Below, in pieces: positions 7,967 through 15,578 of a stretch of DNA of 64,000 bases. The stretch is from Pelagibius sp028280305 (GTDB lineage Bacteria > Pseudomonadota > Alphaproteobacteria > Kiloniellales > Kiloniellaceae), in NCBI RefSeq assembly GCF_965233615.1, contig NZ_OZ247495.1; one strand, written 5' to 3'. Every line of letters starts with the position of its first letter. Within the stretch, counting starts at the first letter, position 1. Made by a program: the position numbers and the translations under genes. Below the pieces are notes generated by a model. That model was not told where the DNA came from. It made no database searches and saw nothing but the letters and a program-made list of their open reading frames with translations.

Positions 7967-8692
7967 TCAGGCCGCCAGCAGGGCCAGGGCGGAGGCGGGA
8001 TCGATGCGCCCGTCATAAAGCGCCCGGCCGGAGATCACGCCCTCGATGCCGCTGTCGGCAATGGCATGAAAGGCGGCGATGTCATCCAGCGAAGCCACCC
8101 CGCCGGAAGCGATCACCGGCGTCGCCACCGCTTCGGCCAGGGCCCGGGTCGCGGCCACGTTGGCGCCCTGAAGCGCACCGTCGCGGTCGATATCAGTATA
8201 GACGATGGCCGCCGCACCGGCGTCTTCGAAGCGTTGGGCAAGTTCGGTCGCGGTGATCTCGCTGACCTCGGCCCAGCCCTCGACCGCGACGCGCCCGCCG
8301 CGGGCGTCGATGCCGAGCACCACCTGTCCGGGGAACCGCCGGCAGGCGTCACGCACCAGATCGGGGTTCTTCACCGCCACGGTGCCCAGGATCACCCGCC
8401 GCACGCCGAGGTCGAGCCAGCGTTCGATGGTCGCCAGGTCGCGGATGCCGCCGCCGAGTTGGACCGGCAGATCGACCGCCGCCAGGATCGCCTCGACCGC
8501 CGCGGCGTTCACCGGCCGCCCCTCGAAAGCACCGTTGAGGTCGACCAGATGCAGCCATTCGAAGCCCTGCCCGGCAAAGGCGCGGGCCTGGTCGGCGGGA
8601 CTTTCGTTGAACACCGTCGCCGAGTCCATCTCGCCGCGCAGCAGGCGCACGGCCTTGCCGTCCTTCAGGTCGATGGCGGGAAACAGGATCAT
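7967..8692 (-). CDS. hisA: ProFAR isomerase
   Basis: This 241-residue TIM barrel is homologous to HisF and catalyses the Amadori rearrangement of ProFAR to PRFAR. The catalytic Asp8 sits in FPAIDLKDG, the second Asp in VYTDIDRDGAL, and the phosphate loops QLGGGIRD and IASGGVAS are complete. Its upstream leader contains three 15-bp tandem repeats (8704-8748) between it and the preceding GNAT gene. Same strand and order as other alphaproteobacterial his clusters. Confidence 0.95.
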   Translation of the reverse strand: MILFPAIDLKDGKAVRLLRGEMDSATVFNESPADQARAFAGQGFEWLHLVDLNGAFEGRPVNAAAVEAILAAVDLPVQLGGGIRDLATIERWLDLGVRRVILGTVAVKNPDLVRDACRRFPGQVVLGIDARGGRVAVEGWAEVSEITATELAQRFEDAGAAAIVYTDIDRDGALQGANVAATRALAEAVATPVIASGGVASLDDIAAFHAIADSGIEGVISGRALYDGRIDPASALALLAA

Positions 8693-8703
8693 GGAGTCTC
8701 ACC

Positions 8704-8748
8704 TTATAAGAAGGGGCCCTTTAAGAAGCGGCCTTTTAAGAAGCGGCG
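8704..8748 (-). repeat. 15-bp tandem repeat, three units, upstream of hisA
   Basis: Three near-identical 15-bp units lie head to tail: TTATAAGAAGGGGCC, CTTTAAGAAGCGGCC and TTTTAAGAAGCGGCG. They start 12 bp before the hisA start codon, within the leader between the GNAT gene and hisA. Confidence 0.8.
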
Positions 8749-8781
8749 CCGGCCGGTACCGAAACGCGAAGCGTAAACACG

Positions 8782-9345
8782 TCAGTCGCCCTGCGGCAGG
8801 GCGCCGTTGCCGATCAGGTCCTTGAAGTAATAGAAGCCCGTCACCCAGCGGCCGTCCACCCAGGCGTAATGCGGATGGGTGCCCCAGCGCACGTAGCCCG
8901 ACTGTTCCACCACCTCGATGGCGCGGGCCTGGGTTTCGCGGATGTCGAGATTGAGAACCCTGAGGCCATTCTGCCGGGCGGCCTCTTCGACCTGGCTCAC
9001 CAGCCCGGCGGCGAGACCGTGGCCGCGCGCCCAGGGGGCGACGAAAAAGGTGGTGAGCTGGCCGGTCAGGCTCTGCGCCTCGTTGTTGCGCGGCGGACGC
9101 ACGAGCTGGGCCGACCCGGCGATGGTGTTGTCCAGGCGGCCGACGAAGAGTTCACGCTCCGGCACCAGAAGCACGCCCTGCCAGTAGGTTTCCATGGTCT
9201 GGCGCGGCGGCGGGCTCAGCCAGCCGAAGCCGCCGCCGTCGCGGATCGCCGCCTCGGCGGCGTCGCAGAGATCGTGCAGATCGGGCCCGTGAAAACCGGT
9301 CAGCCGGTCCATGGAAATCGTTACCTTGCCGTCGCTGACCGTCAT
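8782..9345 (-). CDS. GNAT family N-acetyltransferase inside the his operon
   Basis: The 187-residue protein has the acetyl-CoA loop WARGHGLAAGLV after the strand TTFFVAP, and a C-terminal LNLDIRETQARAIEVVE helix followed by SGYVRWGTHPHYAWV, typical of GNAT enzymes. ATG 9345 overlaps the hisH stop codon as ATGA, indicating translational coupling; a GTG 9 bp upstream is the alternative start. It sits where many alphaproteobacteria have a different small gene between hisH and hisA. Its substrate and any link to histidine synthesis are unknown. Confidence 0.88.
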   Translation of the reverse strand: MTVSDGKVTISMDRLTGFHGPDLHDLCDAAEAAIRDGGGFGWLSPPPRQTMETYWQGVLLVPERELFVGRLDNTIAGSAQLVRPPRNNEAQSLTGQLTTFFVAPWARGHGLAAGLVSQVEEAARQNGLRVLNLDIRETQARAIEVVEQSGYVRWGTHPHYAWVDGRWVTGFYYFKDLIGNGALPQGD

Positions 9346-9995
9346 GGACACCACCTCAAGAAATTTCCCAGAAACCGCAGACCCGCCGCCTGGCTTTTCT
9401 CCGGATGAAACTGGGTTCCAATAAGATTGTCGCGCCCAACGATCGCCGTCACCCGCTCGCCGTAGTCGACGCTGGCGAGCAGGTGCGCCGGGTCGGCCGG
9501 ACGCAGATGAAAACTATGGACGAAATAGACATAGGAAGGCTGCGGCAACTCCGCCAGCACAGGATGGTCAACCGCCTCCATCCGCAACAGGTTCCAGCCC
9601 ATGTGAGGCACCTTAAGCGCGCCGGATCCGCTGTCGGCGCCGGGCTCCAGCGCCACCACATCGCCGGGAATCCAGCCGAACCCGGCGTGGCTGCCGTGTT
9701 CCAGGCCGCGGCTGGCCATCAGCTGCATACCCACGCAGATGCCGAGAAAGGGCCGCTGGCGGGTCTCGACGAAGTCGATCAGCGCCTCGACCATGCCCGG
9801 CAGGGCGTGAAGCCCGGCCCGGCAGTCGCCGAAGGCCCCGACGCCGGGCAGCACCACCCGGTCGGCATCCCGCACCACGGCGGGATCGTCGGTCACACGC
9901 ACCGGACCGCCGCCGGCCTCTTTGGCGGCGCGTTCCAGGGACTTGGCGGCCGAGCGCAGGTTGCCCGAACCATAGTCGATGATCGCGACGGTCAT
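9342..9995 (-). CDS. hisH: Imidazole glycerol phosphate synthase, glutaminase subunit
   Basis: This class I glutamine amidotransferase of 217 residues has nucleophile Cys87 in LGICVGMQLM and the His197/Glu199 pair in GTQFHPEKSQ. It starts VAIIDYGSGNLRS. It supplies ammonia to HisF. ATG 9995 is preferred over a TTG 12 bp upstream because it directly precedes the conserved first strand and has a GGGGAG site just before it. Confidence 0.95.
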   Translation of the reverse strand: MTVAIIDYGSGNLRSAAKSLERAAKEAGGGPVRVTDDPAVVRDADRVVLPGVGAFGDCRAGLHALPGMVEALIDFVETRQRPFLGICVGMQLMASRGLEHGSHAGFGWIPGDVVALEPGADSGSGALKVPHMGWNLLRMEAVDHPVLAELPQPSYVYFVHSFHLRPADPAHLLASVDYGERVTAIVGRDNLIGTQFHPEKSQAAGLRFLGNFLRWCP

Positions 9996-10056
9996 TGTGC
10001 TCCCCAAGTACGCCGGGCCCTGATGCGGCCAGGCGGCAATCCGTTACGGCGGCCGG

Positions 10057-10644
10057 TTAGAGGCTGCCCTTGGTCGAGGGAACGGCGTCGGCCTTGCGCG
10101 GGTCGATCTGGATCGCCTCGCGCAGGGCCCGCGCCAGGGCCTTGAAGCAGGACTCGACGATATGGTGGTTGTTGGTGCCGTAGAGGTTCTCGACGTGCAG
10201 GGTGAGCCCCGCGTTCTGGGCAAAGGCCTGGAACCATTCCTTGAACAGCTCAGTGTCCATGGTGCCCAGCTTGTCGCGGTCGAAGTCCACCTTCCAGATG
10301 AGATAGGGCCGGTTGGAGGCGTCGAGCGCCACCCGGCTGAGGGTCTCGTCCATGGGAATTAATGCCGATCCGTAGCGCCAGATGCCCTTGCGCTCCCCCA
10401 AAGCCTGGGAAACCGCCTGTCCCAGCACGATGCCGCTGTCCTCGGTCGTATGGTGGCCGTCGATATGCAGGTCGCCCTCGGCCGTGAGGGTGATGTCGAT
10501 GAGGCTGTGGCGCGACAGCTGTTCCAGCATATGGTCCAGGAAGCCGATCCCGGTGGAGACCTCATAGACCCCGTTGCCATCCAGGTTCACCGTGGCGCTG
10601 ATCCTGGTTTCCGCTGTGCTTCGCTCGACTGTTGCCCGGCGCAT
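10057..10644 (-). CDS. hisB: Imidazoleglycerol-phosphate dehydratase
   Basis: This is the monofunctional 195-residue form found in alphaproteobacteria, without the N-terminal phosphatase domain of enteric HisB. Metal-binding motifs IDGHHTTEDSGI and GTNNHHIVESCFK are intact. It dehydrates imidazole glycerol phosphate to imidazole acetol phosphate. It is the first gene of the leftward his block and is divergent from hslV, with 171 bp between them for both promoters. Confidence 0.96.
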   Translation of the reverse strand: MRRATVERSTAETRISATVNLDGNGVYEVSTGIGFLDHMLEQLSRHSLIDITLTAEGDLHIDGHHTTEDSGIVLGQAVSQALGERKGIWRYGSALIPMDETLSRVALDASNRPYLIWKVDFDRDKLGTMDTELFKEWFQAFAQNAGLTLHVENLYGTNNHHIVESCFKALARALREAIQIDPRKADAVPSTKGSL

Positions 10645-10815
10645 ATCGTTTCACCCCGCTGCCGCAGGGCCCCTTGGTGTTCATTTCCGGAACGAAGGCG
10701 CCCTTGTATCAGGAAGGTTCGGGTTATGCCAGAACCCTTGATTCGCCGCCGCCGGGTGAAGAGAGCGCCGAAATCCGGCTTGACCCGGAGAGCGCTTTCG
10801 CCCATTTGACAGTCC

Positions 10816-11430
10816 ATGCCCGACAATCAACCCACAGCAAATCAATCCCCGATCTGGCACGGGACCACGATCCTGTCCGTCCGCAAGGGCGACAAGGTGG
10901 TGGTCGCCGGCGACGGCCAGGTCAGCTTCGGCAACACGGTGATGAAATCCAATGCCCGCAAGGTGCGCCGCCTGGGCAAAGATGACGTGATCGCCGGCTT
11001 CGCCGGGGCGACGGCCGATGCCTTCACCCTCTTCGAGCGTCTGGAAGCCAAGCTGGAGACCTATCCCGGCCAGATCACCCGGGCCTGCGTCGAACTCGCC
11101 AAGGACTGGCGCACCGACCGCTACCTGCGCCGCCTGGAGGCGATGATGGCGGTGGCCGATGCCAGCACCTCCCTGGTGCTGACCGGCACCGGCGACGTGC
11201 TGGAGCCCGAGGACGGCCTGATCGGCATCGGCTCCGGCGGCTCCTTCGCCCTCTCCGCCGCCCGCGCGCTCTACGACATCGACGGCCTGGAGGCCGAGGC
11301 CATCGCCAGCAAGGCCATGGGCATCGCCGCCGACATCTGCATCTACACCAACGACAACATCATTATCGAAAGCCTGCCCAACCGCGCACCCAAGAGCCCG
11401 GGCAAAAGCCCAAGCAAAAGCGCCGAGTGA
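10816..11430 (+). CDS. hslV: ATP-dependent protease subunit HslV
   Basis: The 204-residue protein is the peptidase of the HslUV (ClpYQ) complex. The mature N-terminus is expected at Thr17 in HGTTILSVRKGDKVVVAGDG, where the catalytic Thr follows a 16-residue propeptide. Further family motifs are GFAGATADAFTLFERLE and GIGSGGSFALSAARAL. The C-terminus has a Lys/Ser/Pro-rich extension. It is cytoplasmic, and its stop lies 14 bp before the hslU start. Confidence 0.96.
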   Translation: MPDNQPTANQSPIWHGTTILSVRKGDKVVVAGDGQVSFGNTVMKSNARKVRRLGKDDVIAGFAGATADAFTLFERLEAKLETYPGQITRACVELAKDWRTDRYLRRLEAMMAVADASTSLVLTGTGDVLEPEDGLIGIGSGGSFALSAARALYDIDGLEAEAIASKAMGIAADICIYTNDNIIIESLPNRAPKSPGKSPSKSAE

Positions 11431-11444
11431 GCGCAGGAAATTCC

Positions 11445-12770
11445 ATGACCGACAGTAACTCTGCTTTTTTTACCCCCCGGGAAATCGTCTCGGAACTCGA
11501 CCGTTTCATCGTCGGCCAGAACGATGCCAAGCGCGCCGTCGCCATCGCCCTGCGCAACCGCTGGCGCCGCCAGCAGCTGCCCGAAGAGCTGCGCGAGGAG
11601 GTTCTGCCCAAGAACATCCTGATGATCGGGCCGACCGGCGTCGGCAAGACCGAGATCGCCCGCCGCCTGGCGAAGCTTGCCCAGGCCCCCTTCCTGAAGG
11701 TCGAGGCCACCAAGTTCACCGAGGTCGGCTACGTCGGGCGCGATGTCGAACAGATCATCCGCGACCTGGTGGAGGTGGCGATCCACATGACCCGCGAGCG
11801 TCTGCGCCTGGAGGTCAAAGCCCAGGCCGAGCTGAACGCCGAGGAGCGGGTGCTGGACGCCCTGGTCGGCGCCGGCTCCAGCGCCGACACGCGCCAGAAG
11901 TTTCGCCGCATGCTGCGCCAGGGCGAACTGGACGACCGCGAGATCGAGATTGAGGTGCAGGACAGCGCCGGCATGCAGTTGCCGACCATGGAGATTCCCG
12001 GCATGCCCGGCGCCTCCATGGGGATGCTGAACCTGGGCGACATCTTCGGCAAGGCGATGGGCGGGCGCAGCAAGCAGCGCCGCATGAAGGTTGCGGAATC
12101 CTACGAGGTTCTGGTGGCCGAAGAGGGCGACAAGCTGCTTGACGAGGAAACCGTCGTTTCCAGCGCCATCGCCGCGGTGGAGCAGAACGGCATCGTCTTC
12201 CTGGACGAGATCGACAAGATCACCGCGCGCTCCGACCGCGCCGGTGCCGACGTCTCCCGCGAAGGCGTGCAGCGCGACCTGCTGCCGCTGATCGAGGGCA
12301 CGACCGTCGCCACCAAGCACGGCACGGTGCGCACCGACCATGTGCTCTTCGTCGCCTCCGGCGCCTTTCACATGGCCAAGCCCTCCGACATGCTGGCCGA
12401 GCTGCAGGGCCGTCTGCCGATCCGCGTTGAGCTGGACGCGCTCACCCGCGACGACTTCAAGCGTATCCTGACGGAGCCGGAGAACAGCCTGATCCGTCAG
12501 TACAAGGCGCTGATGGATACCGAGGACGTGACCCTGGACTTCACCGAGGAGTCCATCGACGCCCTGGCCGACCTCTCCGCCGAGATCAATTCTTCGGTGG
12601 AGAACATCGGCGCCCGGCGGCTGCACACGGTCTTGGAAAAGCTGCTGGAAGAAATCTCCTTCACCGCCACCGACCGCGGCGGCGAGACCGTCACCATCGA
12701 CGCGGAGCTTGTGCAGCAGCGCGTCGGCGAACTGTCGAAGAACGCCGACCTCTCGAAGTTCATTCTCTAG
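11445..12770 (+). CDS. hslU: ATP-dependent protease ATPase subunit HslU
   Basis: The 441-residue AAA+ unfoldase has Walker A GPTGVGKT at 62-69, Walker B GIVFLDEIDKI, sensor ASGAFHM and the terminal LSKFIL that docks into HslV. The I-domain between the Walker motifs (about 110-240) is full length. ATG 11445 has AGGAA five bases upstream; an earlier GTG overlapping the hslV stop would add unconserved residues. It unfolds substrates and feeds them to HslV. Confidence 0.96.
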   Translation: MTDSNSAFFTPREIVSELDRFIVGQNDAKRAVAIALRNRWRRQQLPEELREEVLPKNILMIGPTGVGKTEIARRLAKLAQAPFLKVEATKFTEVGYVGRDVEQIIRDLVEVAIHMTRERLRLEVKAQAELNAEERVLDALVGAGSSADTRQKFRRMLRQGELDDREIEIEVQDSAGMQLPTMEIPGMPGASMGMLNLGDIFGKAMGGRSKQRRMKVAESYEVLVAEEGDKLLDEETVVSSAIAAVEQNGIVFLDEIDKITARSDRAGADVSREGVQRDLLPLIEGTTVATKHGTVRTDHVLFVASGAFHMAKPSDMLAELQGRLPIRVELDALTRDDFKRILTEPENSLIRQYKALMDTEDVTLDFTEESIDALADLSAEINSSVENIGARRLHTVLEKLLEEISFTATDRGGETVTIDAELVQQRVGELSKNADLSKFIL

Positions 12771-12799
12771 AGACTTCAGGTGGCGCAGAATAAGTGATG

Positions 12800-13062
12800 G
12801 TCATGCTCGGGCTTGTCCCGAGCATCCATGGTCGGGCCGAGCCCGAACGCCCCTAGATCGGATCATGTTTTGACGGAACCACTTCGTGGTTGCGCCAAAA
12901 CATGTGAATCCGATCGCCATCAAACAGTTAGAGCAGATTCATCGGGTTGGATGGATCGCTAATGCGATTCCATCAAGCCCGGATCTGCTCTAGCAAAAGC
13001 CTCGGCGGCGGCGCAATGGACCCCCATACAGATCCGATCGGGGGACAAGCCCAAGGGTGACA
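12800..13062. repeat. Dispersed repeat, CTCGGGCTTGTCCCG family, copy 2 (split)
   Basis: The left arm GTCATGCTCGGGCTTGTCCC and AGCATCCATGG is at 12800-12830. The right arm GGGGACAAGCCCAAGGGTGA ends near 13062. Compared with the copy at 174-285, the middle is interrupted by the complete CTAG-bounded element at 12853-12993. The hslU to PAS-gene interval (12771-13098) contains only these two nested repeats. Confidence 0.65.
12853..12993 (+). repeat. CTAG-bounded double-hairpin element, copy A
   Basis: This 141-bp unit begins CTAGATCGGATCATGTTTTG and ends GGATCTGCTCTAG. It comprises two imperfect palindromes: one pairing ATCGGATCATGTTTTG with CAAAACATGTGAATCCGAT, the other pairing AGAGCAGATTCA with GGATCTGCTCT. 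Near-identical copies are at 58505-58645 (same orientation) and 62619-62756 (inverted). Confidence 0.88.
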
Positions 13063-13098
13063 GGAAAGTGGCTGGGACACCCACCGGGCAAAGGCTTT

Positions 13099-13650
13099 TC
13101 AAGGCAGCCGCAGTTCCACATCCTCGGCAATGGCCGGGGGATTGGCCTGCCAGGCGGAGAGGTCGGCGGGGATCTGGCGGTCGCGCATCTGGCCGGCCAT
13201 CAGCTTGTCGATGGTCTCGCCGTCGCCGGAGAGCGGCATGAACAGCCGCGCAATGCTGCGCGGACCGGTCACATCCGCATAGTCGTAGCGGGTGCGGCTG
13301 TAGAGCGCGCCGGGCCCGGCGGCGCCGCGGCGGAACAGGGCGGTGATGTGATCGCCGTAGGCCCCCGCCGGTACCGCTTCGTGCAGCAGGAGGCCGGTCG
13401 GATCGACACCGAAAGCGACGTCCGTGCCCACCAGGCGCAGGCGGAACTGCGCGCCCTCTTCCGACGCGCTGCCCTCCAGCACATCGGCCAGCACAATGTA
13501 GGGCAGCAGGGCCGGGATTTCCGACGGCAGGATGTCGTCACGGCTGGGCCAGCGGCGGTCGCCGCGCTTGCCGGCCCAGTAGTCGTAGAGCCCGCGAAGC
13601 GGCAGTTCGGCGATGATCTGGGCTGGAGAGTGATGGGGATCCTGGGTCAC
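13099..13650 (-). CDS. PAS domain-containing protein (PAS_5-type)
   Basis: This 183-residue protein resembles the alphaproteobacterial family annotated as a PAS domain of the PAS_5 type: ELPLRGLYDYWAGKRGDRRW near the start, ILPSEIPALLPYIVLADV, a central FRLRLVGTDVAFGVDPTG and the C-terminal SIARLFMPLSGDGETIDKLM. These proteins have no attached output domain, and their ligand and role are unknown. The start is GTG and overlaps the stop of the preceding XRE gene as GTGA, so the two are translationally coupled. It is soluble. Confidence 0.8.
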   Translation of the reverse strand: MTQDPHHSPAQIIAELPLRGLYDYWAGKRGDRRWPSRDDILPSEIPALLPYIVLADVLEGSASEEGAQFRLRLVGTDVAFGVDPTGLLLHEAVPAGAYGDHITALFRRGAAGPGALYSRTRYDYADVTGPRSIARLFMPLSGDGETIDKLMAGQMRDRQIPADLSAWQANPPAIAEDVELRLP

Positions 13651-14054
13651 GTCTGTGGTCCGGTCTCGCCTTCTTCCTCGTCCGGGACGGTTTCGTCTGG
13701 GGCTTTCGGGTCGACCAGCACCAGCAGCCGGTCGAGGGCCGCCTCGTCCATCGCGGCGATGTTTTCCGCCAGCAGGTTGGCCGCCAGGGTCGCCTTGGGG
13801 TCGAGCCCGGCAGTGTCGACGGTGACGCGGGGGTGAGAGAGATCGGCGAGGTTCTGCAACTCCTCCGCCTCGTCCCAGATGATGCCGAGGTACTGGCAGA
13901 CCCGGTGCACGAAACGCCGGCTCGGCTTGCCGCGGCGCCCGTGCTCCATGGCCGAGAGATAGGCCGGAGAGACCTGCAAGCCCGCCGCCATGTCCTTCAG
14001 CGCCAGCTTGCGGGCGCTGCGGATGGCGCGCAGCTTCTCCCCGAAGGGGGTCAT
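13647..14054 (-). CDS. XRE family helix-turn-helix regulator
   Basis: The 135-residue protein carries an N-terminal HTH (about 6-62): EKLRAIRSARKLALKDMAAG then LQVSPAYLSAMEHGRRGKPS. A linker follows, and the tail is acidic (PDEEEGETGP). Such regulators regularly lie next to Smr and MltA genes in alphaproteobacteria. It starts 150 bp after the Smr gene on the same strand and overlaps the PAS gene by 4 bp. The target is unknown. Confidence 0.88.
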   Translation of the reverse strand: MTPFGEKLRAIRSARKLALKDMAAGLQVSPAYLSAMEHGRRGKPSRRFVHRVCQYLGIIWDEAEELQNLADLSHPRVTVDTAGLDPKATLAANLLAENIAAMDEAALDRLLVLVDPKAPDETVPDEEEGETGPQT

Positions 14055-14204
14055 GACCGCCCCGGGGGCAGGATCAAACGGCGCCAGGGTCCCTCTGTCT
14101 GGAGCACGCGCGTTCCCCGCCTTTTACGCTGATAACCGGATCGAAGTTTAGCGGCTTTCCGCCGGCAAGGCGATTCCTGCTTCCAAGGGGCCGAATTTGA
14201 GCGT

Positions 14205-14834
14205 TCAGCGGCGGCGGCGGAGCAGGATGTAGAGGGCGCCGGTGCCGCCGTGTCTGGGCTGGGTGTAGTCGAAGGAGAGCACCCGCTCGCGGTTGCCGGG
14301 CTCGTTCAGCCAGCGCGGCACGGCGGTGCGCAACACGCCGCCCTCTTCCTTGTGCAGCCCCTTGCCGGTCACCACCACGACGCAGCGCTTGCCGGCGTCC
14401 TGGCACTGGGCGAGGAACTGGCCGAGGCGGCGGTGGGCCTCGGCCTGGCGCAGGCCGTGCAGATCCAGGGTCGCCTCGATGGGCAGTTTGCCGCGCTTCA
14501 GGCGTTCGGCCTTGCGGCGGTCGAGACCGTCACCGCGGCTGCCGTGCTGCAGGGGCGAAGGCTCGCGCCGCGGCGCAACGGGCTTGGTCGCCGGACGCGC
14601 CTGCCGGGCGGAGATCGCCTTGGGGGCCGGCTTGGCGGGTTGCGGGACCGGTGCCTGGCGGGCGGCTTCCTCGCGCAGATCGTCGACCTTCGATCTCAGC
14701 CGGTCGCGGCCCAGCAGCGGGTCGGCCTGGCGGCGCACATGGTCCCAGAGATGACGGTCCTCGCCGCTGATATCCGACGCAGCCGATCCGGCTTTACGCG
14801 TGCCGTTCGGCGGGCCTTTGCGCTTGCCGGCCAT
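14205..14834 (-). CDS. Smr/MutS2 C-terminal domain protein
   Basis: The 209-residue protein has a basic, Ala/Pro-rich N-terminal half and a C-terminal Smr domain (about 115-209) with the signature LDLHGLRQAEAHRRLGQFL and VVVVTGKGLHKEEGGVLRTA. Smr domains are nucleases acting on branched DNA or on RNA. The HGL and TGKG motifs are both intact. It begins 6 bp after lutC ends, so it may be read through from the lut operon, although its usual partner is mltA. Confidence 0.9.
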   Translation of the reverse strand: MAGKRKGPPNGTRKAGSAASDISGEDRHLWDHVRRQADPLLGRDRLRSKVDDLREEAARQAPVPQPAKPAPKAISARQARPATKPVAPRREPSPLQHGSRGDGLDRRKAERLKRGKLPIEATLDLHGLRQAEAHRRLGQFLAQCQDAGKRCVVVVTGKGLHKEEGGVLRTAVPRWLNEPGNRERVLSFDYTQPRHGGTGALYILLRRRR

Positions 14835-14840
14835 GACGGC

Positions 14841-15578
14841 TCAATCCGCCTGCCCGTTTCCGGCCGCCGGCGTTTGCGTTTCATCCGCGGCGGCCCCGGG
14901 CCCGTCCTCGATCAGCAGCACATGCAGGCGGCGCGGCCCGTGGGCGCCAAGCTGTATGGTCTGTTCGATGTCACCGGTGCGCGAAGGGCCGGTGATCATG
15001 TTCACCGCCCGCGGCAGGACGCCCGCGCCGAAACGGCGGCGCAATTGCGTCCAGGCCTCCTCATAGGCGCCGACCACCTGGGAGGCGCGCAACACCACGA
15101 TGTGGTTTTCCGGCAGGAAGTTCAGGGTGATCGGCGCTTCGGGGCCGGAGGCCATCATCAGGGTGCCGGTCTCGGCGATGCCTGCGAAGGCGCCGGTGAG
15201 GGAGGTGCTGTCCGGTTCCTCGGCAATGCCCTCGGCCACCTCCAGCAAGGGCTGGCTGTCCCAGGGCAGCGCGCGCAGATCATCGCGCGGCGCGAGACGC
15301 AGCTTCGGCGGCAGGTTCTCGCCCTTCAGATAGTCGGACACTGCCTGGGGCACGGCCTCCTCGCCGGGCAGGCGCGCAACCGTGGCGGAAAGCTCGACGA
15401 GCATTTCTTCCATCAGGTCGAGCTGTTCGTCGTGGGGGCGCCGGCCGCGCGCCGGGATCAGGCCGGCCTGGGGATCGGCGAGGCGGGCTTCCAAGTGGCG
15501 GCGCTCCTCCGCCGTCGGCTGCTCGCGCTTCAGGGAACGGCGGACCGCGCCCAGGATATGCTTGCGCGCCTCGCTCAT
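14841..15578 (-). CDS. lutC: Lactate utilization protein C (LUD domain)
   Basis: The 245-residue LUD-domain protein has the segment TGAFAGIAETGTLMMASGPE and LNFLPENHIVVLRASQVVGAYEEAW, matching LutC/YkgG proteins. LutC is the third component of the LutABC iron-sulphur L-lactate oxidase complex. ATG overlaps the lutB stop as ATGA. The C-terminus has an extra 20-residue Ala/Gly/Gln-rich tail. Confidence 0.92.
   Translation of the reverse strand: MSEARKHILGAVRRSLKREQPTAEERRHLEARLADPQAGLIPARGRRPHDEQLDLMEEMLVELSATVARLPGEEAVPQAVSDYLKGENLPPKLRLAPRDDLRALPWDSQPLLEVAEGIAEEPDSTSLTGAFAGIAETGTLMMASGPEAPITLNFLPENHIVVLRASQVVGAYEEAWTQLRRRFGAGVLPRAVNMITGPSRTGDIEQTIQLGAHGPRRLHVLLIEDGPGAAADETQTPAAGNGQAD

Noticed and set aside
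3614..8748. CRISPR array
   Set aside because: The short tandem repeats at 3614 and 8704 have no spacers between units, and no cas genes are present.
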